From NCBI GenBank assembly GCA_964570325.1, contig CAZMXS010000008.1:1-64000 (forward strand): a stretch of DNA of 64,000 nucleotides. The letters are read 5' to 3'. The notes under the pieces are model-generated. The model did no database searches. It worked only from the letters and a program-made list of their open reading frames with translations, and was not told the DNA's origin. Below, one piece after another: positions 58,533 through 64,000 of the stretch. Position numbers and translations under genes: made by a program. Source of the DNA: CAZMXS01 sp964570325 (GTDB lineage Bacteria > Verrucomicrobiota > Kiritimatiellia > CAIQIC01 > CAZMXS01). Positions within the stretch are counted from its first letter, which is position 1, and every line of letters begins with the position of its first letter.

Positions 58533-59746
58533 CGCGCGCGGGCGCGACGACCGACATCCGGGAAGACCCGGATTACCTTTCGCGCCAGTTGATCACCTGC
58601 ATCGGCAATAAACGCGCGCTGCTCGGCCCGATTGCCGACGCCCTGGATTGGATCAAAGGCCGCCTGGGCCGGCGGCGGCTGCGTTGTTTGGATGTATTCA
58701 GCGGTTCCGGCGTGGTCTCGCGCTTGATGAAGTCCTACGCCGCCCACCTGATCAGCAACGATTGGGAGGATTACGCCGCCGTCATCGGGCGCTGCTTTCT
58801 CGCCAATCGAAGCGCGGCGCCGCTGACCGCCCTGGCCGGAATGGTTCGGGAACTCAATGCGCAAGTGGCGGGCGCGCCCTTTCCCCCGGGATTCATTGAA
58901 GAGCTGTACGCGCCGCGCGATGAAACCCGCATTACAAGGGCGGATCGTGTTTTTTACACCCGTAATAACGCGCAGCGGCTGGACAATTATCGCCGGCTGA
59001 TCGCCCAATTGCCGCCGGCGGTGCATGATTTTTTACTGGGTCCGCTGTTGAGCGAAGCGTCGGTGCATGCCAATACCGCCGGGGTGTTCAAGGGATTCTA
59101 CAAGAACCGCCGGACGGGGATCGGTCAGTTCGGCGGCAGCGGCGCGGATGCCTTGAGCCGCATTGTCGGACCCATCACGCTGGCTGTGCCCGTGCTCAGC
59201 CGGTTCGAGTGCGAGGTGGAAGTGTGGCAGGCCGACGCCAATGCCGCCGCCCGGCGGGCGCGCGGATTGGATGTGGCCTACGTGGACCCGCCTTACAACC
59301 AGCATCCATATGGGTCCAATTACTTCATGCTCAATTTACTGGTGCATTACCGGAAGCCGGACCGGGTCAGTCGGGTATCCGGTATCCCGGCGGACTGGCG
59401 CCGGTCCGGTTACAATGTCCGCTCGGAATCATTCCGGTTGTTCGAAGATCTGATCGCACAGCTTGACGCGCCGTTCCTGCTGGTATCCTATAACAATGAA
59501 GGTTTCATCCGTCCGGCGGAGATGCGCGCGCTGTTGAGCGCGGAGGGGGATGTGCAAACGGTTGAATTGAGATATAATGCGTTCCGGGGCAGCCGGAACT
59601 TTAACCATCGGCCACGACACACCACCGAGCATCTATTCATTGTAGAACGGCGCTCTCGACCCAAGACGCGGCGGCGCCCAGGGAGAATCGGCCCGGGTGC
59701 GGGTCAGGCCGCGTCCATCAATCCTGTGCCCATGACTGAACGATGA
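58529..59746 (+). CDS. D12-class N6-adenine DNA methyltransferase (orphan)
   Basis: The 405-residue protein starts with the D12 motif YLSRQLITCIGNKRALLGPI (target recognition/SAM N-terminus), continues with LDVFSGSGVVSRLM (FxGxG-type SAM site) and has the catalytic VDPPYNQHPYGSNYF (DPPY). The C-terminus (355-405) is basic and low-complexity. No restriction endonuclease gene is adjacent, so it is an orphan methylase. It sits between a sugar dehydrogenase and a glycosyltransferase with GTGA and ATGA overlaps, so it must be cotranscribed with EPS genes, an unusual location. Confidence 0.88.
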   Translation: MTRAGATTDIREDPDYLSRQLITCIGNKRALLGPIADALDWIKGRLGRRRLRCLDVFSGSGVVSRLMKSYAAHLISNDWEDYAAVIGRCFLANRSAAPLTALAGMVRELNAQVAGAPFPPGFIEELYAPRDETRITRADRVFYTRNNAQRLDNYRRLIAQLPPAVHDFLLGPLLSEASVHANTAGVFKGFYKNRRTGIGQFGGSGADALSRIVGPITLAVPVLSRFECEVEVWQADANAAARRARGLDVAYVDPPYNQHPYGSNYFMLNLLVHYRKPDRVSRVSGIPADWRRSGYNVRSESFRLFEDLIAQLDAPFLLVSYNNEGFIRPAEMRALLSAEGDVQTVELRYNAFRGSRNFNHRPRHTTEHLFIVERRSRPKTRRRPGRIGPGAGQAASINPVPMTER

Positions 59747-60930
59747 ACTCGCGCGTGCTGATCATTGTGGAAAACCTGCCGGTGCCTTTTGATCGGAGAG
59801 TGTGGCAGGAAGCGACGACGCTGCGCGCGGCGGGCTATGCGGTGTCCGTGATCTGTCCGCAGGGCCGGGGCTACGAGGCGGAGTACGAGGAGCGCGAGGG
59901 CGTTCACATTTACCGGCACCCCCTGCCGCCGGACATCAGCTCGACCGCCGGCTATCTGAAAGAATACGCGGCCGCGCTGCGCGGGGAGTTCCGGTTGGCG
60001 CGCCGCGTGTGGCGCGAGCGCGGGTTCGATATTGTGCACATCTGCAATCCGCCCGACCTGCTGTTCCTGGTCGCGGGCTGGTTCAAGCTGCGGCGCGGCG
60101 TGAAGATTATCTTCGACCATCATGACGTGGTGCCGGAGATGTTCGAGGCCAAGTTTGGCCGGCGCGGATTTTTCTACTGGGCGCTGCGGGCGGCGGAGCG
60201 CCTGACCTTCGCGGCGGCGGACCTGGTGATCTCGACCAATGAATCGCACCGGCGCGTGGCCCGGCAACGCGGGCGCAAGCCGGATGAGCGCAACATCATC
60301 GTCCGCAGCGGGCCCAACCTGGAGAAGTTTCAACCCGGCTCACCGGACCCGCGGTTCAAGCGCGGCAAGGACTATCTGGTCGGCTACATGGGCGTGATGG
60401 GTGAGCCGGAGGGTTTGGACCTGCTCCTGGAGAGCATTCGTTATATCGTGTTTGATCGGGGACGGCGGGACATCCATTTTGTGCTGATCGGCGGCGGCCC
60501 GTTGTTTGAGGAACTACAGCGACTGAAAACGCGCCTGCAATTGGATGAGTTTGTCGAGTTCACCGGACGCATTCCGGACGCGGAGATGATTGCGCGGCTT
60601 TCCACCTGCGACCTGTGCGTGAATCCCGACCGGAAGACGCCCTATAATGACATGTGCACGATGAACAAGATCCTCGAATACATGGCGTTGGGCCGGGCCA
60701 TCGTGCAGTATGATCTGGTTGAAGGGCGCTTCTCGGCCGGGGAGGCCTCGTTGTATGCGGAAGGGAATAACCCGCGGGATTTTGGCGACAAAATCCTGGA
60801 GCTGCTGGGAAATCCGGAGCGCCGCGCGCGCATGGGGGCGGCGGGCCGCGCGCGCATGGAGCAGAAACTGGAATGGCGACATCAGGCGCCGCAGTTGCTG
60901 GCCGCCTATGCCCGTGCGCTCGGCGGCTGA
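59743..60930 (+). CDS. Glycosyltransferase family 4
   Basis: The 395-residue GT-B protein begins VLIIVENLPVPFDRRVWQEA, a signature of a GT4 subgroup in EPS loci. IIFDHHDVVPEMFEAKFG follows, then VRSGPNLEKF at the hinge and CTMNKILEYMALGRAIVQYD as donor motif. This subgroup is often the second transferase after the initiating WbaP-type enzyme, which is encoded directly downstream. Start overlaps the methylase stop (ATGA). Confidence 0.87.
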   Translation: MNSRVLIIVENLPVPFDRRVWQEATTLRAAGYAVSVICPQGRGYEAEYEEREGVHIYRHPLPPDISSTAGYLKEYAAALRGEFRLARRVWRERGFDIVHICNPPDLLFLVAGWFKLRRGVKIIFDHHDVVPEMFEAKFGRRGFFYWALRAAERLTFAAADLVISTNESHRRVARQRGRKPDERNIIVRSGPNLEKFQPGSPDPRFKRGKDYLVGYMGVMGEPEGLDLLLESIRYIVFDRGRRDIHFVLIGGGPLFEELQRLKTRLQLDEFVEFTGRIPDAEMIARLSTCDLCVNPDRKTPYNDMCTMNKILEYMALGRAIVQYDLVEGRFSAGEASLYAEGNNPRDFGDKILELLGNPERRARMGAAGRARMEQKLEWRHQAPQLLAAYARALGG

Positions 60931-60969
60931 CGTTTGCTTTTCACGCGGCATTTGATACCGTTAACGCGC

Positions 60970-62403
60970 ATGAACCAGACGGGATCAACCGGGGCGCCGG
61001 CGATGAATGCGCCCTTCTCATATTTCGGAAGGATAATTTTCAACGCGCTGGCGATCGGCCTTGCGGAGTCGGTGGCCATCCTGCTGGCGCTGTTCCTGGG
61101 GTCGGACCTGCGGCGCATGCTGTTCGGCGGGCACATGTTTGCCGGCTGGATGCTCTATCTGATCGCGGCCTGGATTATCGGCGCGGCGCTAATGCGTATT
61201 TTGCCGGGCTGGGGCCTGGGCGCGGTGGAGGAACTGCGGCGGCTGGTTCTGTTGCTGACCATCCTGTTCGGCGCGACGATTATTTTGCTGTTTTTGGGCA
61301 AGGCTTCGGAAACCGCCAGCCGCTTTGTGTTGACGGCCGGTTACTTCTTCAGCCTCCTGCTGGTGCCCCTCGCGCGGACCGAGATGAAACGTTTGCTGTT
61401 GAGTTACGACCGCTGGGGCATCCCGGTGGCCGTCTACACCGATGCGCGCATCGGGGGCCGCGTAATCAATGCCCTGCGCGATGAACCCGGCCTGGGCTAT
61501 ATGCCGGCCGGCTTGTTCAGCGATGATCCGGCTGTCGGCGCGGGCCAGTTCGCCGGCCTGCCGGTGCTCGGGACGATCGCGCAAAGTTCGAGCCGGATGC
61601 CGGTCGCGGTGCTGGCGCTGGCCGATGTGCCGCCCGAGCAGATGGCCAGCATCCTGGATGGGCCGCTGTCCGACTACCGCAGCGTCGTGATCGTGCCGGA
61701 GTTGCACGAAACACCCTCGCTGTGGGTCAAACCGCGCGATTTTGTGGGCATCCTTGGCCTGGAAATCTCGCGCAACCTGCTGGATCCTTTCGCGCGCGGG
61801 CTCAAGCGCAGTCTGGAACTGCTGGTTGTCGTGCTCACCGCGCCGTTATGGATGACGCTGTGCGTGTTGCTCGCGTTGCTGGTCTGGCTGGAGGACCGCG
61901 CCGGGCCGATTTTCAAACAGGAGCGGATCGGCAAGTCCGGCCGGCTGTTTTACGCCTGGAAGTTCCGGACGATGCACCCGGATGCCGAGCGGGTGCTGCG
62001 GGAAAAGCTGGCGACGGACGCCGAACTGAAGGCGGAATGGGACCACAACATGAAGTTGCGCAACGATCCGCGCATTACCAAGGTCGGCGCGTTGCTGCGG
62101 CGGATGTCGCTGGATGAACTGCCGCAACTGGTCAATGTGCTGCGCGGCGACATGGCGCTGGTCGGACCGCGACCGCTGCCGCGCTACCACCACGACCGGC
62201 TGGCCGAACGGGTGCGCAAGCTGCGCGACCAGGTGCTGCCCGGAATTACCGGCTTGTGGCAGGTCAATTGCCGCAGCGAATCGGGGCTCGAAGGTATGGA
62301 GAAGTGGGACGCCTATTACGTCCGCAACTGGTCGGTTTGGCTGGACATTGTCATCATTGTCCGCACCTTCCGCGCGGTGGTCAGTGGCCGGGGCGCGTTT
62401 TAG
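60970..62403 (+). CDS. wbaP: Undecaprenyl-phosphate sugar phosphotransferase, WbaP-type
   Basis: The 477-residue protein has five N-terminal membrane helices, a CoA-binding-like middle region, one more membrane helix, and the PNPT catalytic domain (FKQERIGKSGRLFYAWKFRT, DELPQLVNVLRGDMALVGPR, PGITGLWQVNCRSE). It transfers a sugar-1-phosphate to undecaprenyl phosphate, starting the repeat unit. Full length matches the WbaP family (about 480 residues). ATG 60970 is used; ATG 61003 is possible. It ends in TAG and is followed by a repeat-bearing spacer. Confidence 0.92.
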   Translation: MNQTGSTGAPAMNAPFSYFGRIIFNALAIGLAESVAILLALFLGSDLRRMLFGGHMFAGWMLYLIAAWIIGAALMRILPGWGLGAVEELRRLVLLLTILFGATIILLFLGKASETASRFVLTAGYFFSLLLVPLARTEMKRLLLSYDRWGIPVAVYTDARIGGRVINALRDEPGLGYMPAGLFSDDPAVGAGQFAGLPVLGTIAQSSSRMPVAVLALADVPPEQMASILDGPLSDYRSVVIVPELHETPSLWVKPRDFVGILGLEISRNLLDPFARGLKRSLELLVVVLTAPLWMTLCVLLALLVWLEDRAGPIFKQERIGKSGRLFYAWKFRTMHPDAERVLREKLATDAELKAEWDHNMKLRNDPRITKVGALLRRMSLDELPQLVNVLRGDMALVGPRPLPRYHHDRLAERVRKLRDQVLPGITGLWQVNCRSESGLEGMEKWDAYYVRNWSVWLDIVIIVRTFRAVVSGRGAF

Positions 62404-62425
62404 GAATGGTGAAGGCGGAAAGGTG
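62404..62425 (+). repeat. 22-nt intergenic repeat, copy 2
   Basis: It is identical to 34659-34680. It follows the wbaP stop codon directly. Downstream, 62480-62500 contains GCCATTGGCCACTGGCC, similar to the spacer at 55229-55240 (TTGGCCAATGGC). Confidence 0.7.
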
Positions 62426-62434
62426 AATAACGGC

Positions 62435-64000
62435 ATGCGCGCAAATCGCAAATTATTCTTTTTCTGTATGGGGTATCTGGCCATTGGCCACTGGCCATTC
62501 TTTTCCCTTCCCGCCGCCCGCGCGCTGGGCCCGCACGAAGTGGCGCTGCTGGTCAACAGCCGCTCGGAGCGCTCGCTGGAGATCGCGAACCATTACGCGC
62601 GGCTGCGCAATATCCCGGCGCTGAATATCCTGGATGTCGAGCTGCCGGATACGGTGCTCGAACCGGGAGCGGCCTTGACGCCGGAAGAGTTCAACCGGCT
62701 GATCGCGGAGCCGGTCGCGCTGGAAATCACGCGGCGGGGTATCGCCGACCATATCCAGGCCTGGGTGTACTCGGCGGATTTTCCCTTGCGGATCACCAAC
62801 GATCCGCCGGTCTCACTGACCGGGATCACGTTTGTGCGCGGGCGGCTGCCGGAGTCCGAGCTAATCCGGAAAGGCGCGTGGGGTTCGCTGGTCTTCCGCG
62901 GGCCGGACCAGCCGGGCGGGTCGGCGTTGCCGCCGGCGACGATCGAACAGTTTGCCGCGCGCGCGGGCGAGAACATGCCGCGGCCGGCCATGGTGCTGAC
63001 GCATATGGGCGCGCGCGGGCTGACGCTGGAGCAATCGCTGCGCCTGCTGACCCGCAGCGCCGGCGCCGATGGCGCGCGCCCGGCGGGCGCATTCTATTAC
63101 TTGGTAAATACCGATATTCGCTCGACCTGCCGGGACTGGCAGTTTGCGGGCGCGCGCGATGAGCTGGGCAAAATGGGGTTCAAGGCGACCGTCGGGGAAA
63201 GCGTTCCCGCCGGCGCCGCGGTGGTCGGCTTGCTGATGGGCTCGCCCTACATCAACCCCGCGGACTATGGGACGCTGGCGCCTGGCGCGGTGGCCGGCCA
63301 CCTGACCAGTTGGGGCGGTATTTTTGAAAGCCCATATCACACCAAGTTGACGGCGTGGCTGCTCGCCGGAGCGGCGGGTTCCGACGGCACGGTGACCGAG
63401 CCGTACGCCATTTGGACCAAGTTCCCCAATGGCCGGCTGTTTGTCCACTACGCAGCCGGTTGCACGCTGTTGGAGAGTTACTATCAAGCCATTCGCTGCC
63501 CCCTGCAGACCGTCTTGGTGGGCGACCCGCTGACTGCGCCCTGGGCGCCGCGGGCCTCGCTGGTTCTGGTGGGGTTGGACGACGCGCCGGTCGGGGGCCG
63601 CCTGGCGTTCAGCGCGCAGTTGCTGCCGCCGGTCAAGCCGGAGCCGAACTATATGTTTTTGCTCGATGGCCGGGTGCTCACGACCCCGTTCACCGGCGAC
63701 ATTAAGCTGGACACCGACGCGTTGGGCGACGGCTGGCACGAGCTGCGGTGCGTCGCCTACCTGCCGGGCGCGCTGCGCAGCCAGTTCCAGGCCGCGCGCG
63801 AGTTTACCTTGAGCCGGTTTGCGCGGCAGGTCGTGTTCGACAACCTCGAACCCGGTGCGCGCATTGATCTGCGCCACCCGCTGCGTCTGAAAATCTCGGC
63901 GGCGGGCCAACCCCAGACCGTGGGCGTCATCTGCGGCGCGCGCCTGCTGGGTGAAGTGGAGCATCTCATCGGCGGGGCCGAATTGACGGTGGATCCCGCC
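62435..64000 (+). CDS. TIGR03790-like protein of unknown function (3' end beyond window)
   Basis: The frame is open from ATG 62435 to the window's last base (522 codons). A signal-peptide-like start (KLFFFCMGYLAIGHWPFF then SLPAARA) precedes LGPHEVALLVNSRSERSLEI and ANHYARLRNIPALNILDVEL, the pattern I recall for TIGR03790 proteins. HLTSWGGIFESPYHTKLTAW and TLLESYYQAIRCPLQTVLVG, then DPLTAPWAP, are reminiscent of gingipain/caspase-like folds in which 'GDPLYRPF' is common, but I cannot identify catalytic residues. About 100 or more C-terminal residues (beta domain) are incomplete. Its placement after wbaP suggests it belongs to the EPS cluster, though the gene might be independent. Confidence 0.7.
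   Translation, partial: MRANRKLFFFCMGYLAIGHWPFFSLPAARALGPHEVALLVNSRSERSLEIANHYARLRNIPALNILDVELPDTVLEPGAALTPEEFNRLIAEPVALEITRRGIADHIQAWVYSADFPLRITNDPPVSLTGITFVRGRLPESELIRKGAWGSLVFRGPDQPGGSALPPATIEQFAARAGENMPRPAMVLTHMGARGLTLEQSLRLLTRSAGADGARPAGAFYYLVNTDIRSTCRDWQFAGARDELGKMGFKATVGESVPAGAAVVGLLMGSPYINPADYGTLAPGAVAGHLTSWGGIFESPYHTKLTAWLLAGAAGSDGTVTEPYAIWTKFPNGRLFVHYAAGCTLLESYYQAIRCPLQTVLVGDPLTAPWAPRASLVLVGLDDAPVGGRLAFSAQLLPPVKPEPNYMFLLDGRVLTTPFTGDIKLDTDALGDGWHELRCVAYLPGALRSQFQAAREFTLSRFARQVVFDNLEPGARIDLRHPLRLKISAAGQPQTVGVICGARLLGEVEHLIGGAELTVDPA

Noticed and set aside
1..64000. CRISPR arrays, tRNA and rRNA genes
   Set aside because: I saw no regularly spaced direct repeats, no cloverleaf candidates with a recognisable T-loop, and no rRNA-like stretch.

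Overview
The window is a high-GC bacterial chromosome segment, probably part of a draft or metagenome-assembled scaffold: it has two 10-N gaps and at least three patches of G/C-run sequence that look like base-calling errors. The mix of families (RAYT-type transposases with a DnaA-C-like tail, a GbsR-like regulator in an exopolysaccharide locus, DUF362 proteins, a TIGR03790-type protein) suggests a PVC-group bacterium (Verrucomicrobiota, Kiritimatiellota or Lentisphaerota). That assignment is an inference and not secure.

Layout. (1) Positions 1-4100 are a graveyard of mobile DNA. An internally deleted RAYT element (70-542) has 29-bp inverted ends. A second element of the same end-type (1933-3498) holds the first 58 codons of another RAYT gene, interrupted by a decayed IS21-type istA. 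A transposase HTH fragment and an assembly gap follow. A secreted protein of unknown function (723-1748) lies between the two elements. (2) Positions 4135-4626 encode a small nucleotidyltransferase. (3) Positions 4884-11460, on the minus strand, are a housekeeping block: mnmE, mnmG, a SpoIIE/PP2C phosphatase, a periplasmic thioredoxin and rlmD. mnmG carries two parS (ParB-binding) sites inside an in-frame loop insertion, which implies proximity to the replication origin. (4) Positions 11705-18678 are the export and assembly machinery of a Wzx/Wzy-type exopolysaccharide: a secreted protein, an outer-membrane beta-barrel, Wzc-like tyrosine kinase, Wza-like lipoprotein and an O-antigen ligase-like membrane protein. 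(5) Positions 18713-20855 hold a GbsR/MarR regulator behind three consecutive inverted repeats, coupled to a DUF362 gene. (6) Positions 20951-38886 make nucleotide sugars: LegB/LegC, WbpE, an Fcl-like epimerase, WecB, a WbpB-WbpD fusion and WbpI, then a flippase, a methyltransferase, two AsnB-type amidotransferases, two Wbm-like epimerases and a glycosyltransferase. (7) Positions 39146-49048 hold a Wzy-like polymerase, a GT39-type enzyme (minus strand) and a tightly overlapping run of methyltransferases and glycosyltransferases. (8) Positions 49045-64000 hold an SGNH hydrolase (minus), a second DUF362 gene, a CapK/PaaK-like adenylating enzyme, a two-part oxidoreductase, a heparinase II/III-like lyase, an AlgD-like dehydrogenase, an orphan adenine DNA methyltransferase, a GT4, the WbaP-type initiating transferase and a TIGR03790-like protein that runs off the end.

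How it fits together. The EPS genes could build a repeat unit on undecaprenyl phosphate (WbaP), extend it with at least five glycosyltransferases, decorate it with amino, acetamido, uronic and possibly uronamide groups, flip it (Wzx), polymerise it (Wzy) and export it through Wzc/Wza and possibly the beta-barrel. Many start codons overlap the preceding stop codon (ATGA or GTGA), so large parts are probably cotranscribed. The observations I consider most worth following are the parS pair built into MnmG, the inverted-repeat array in front of the GbsR regulator, the DUF362 paralogues, the DNA methyltransferase inside the EPS operon, and the paired half-copies of the RAYT element.
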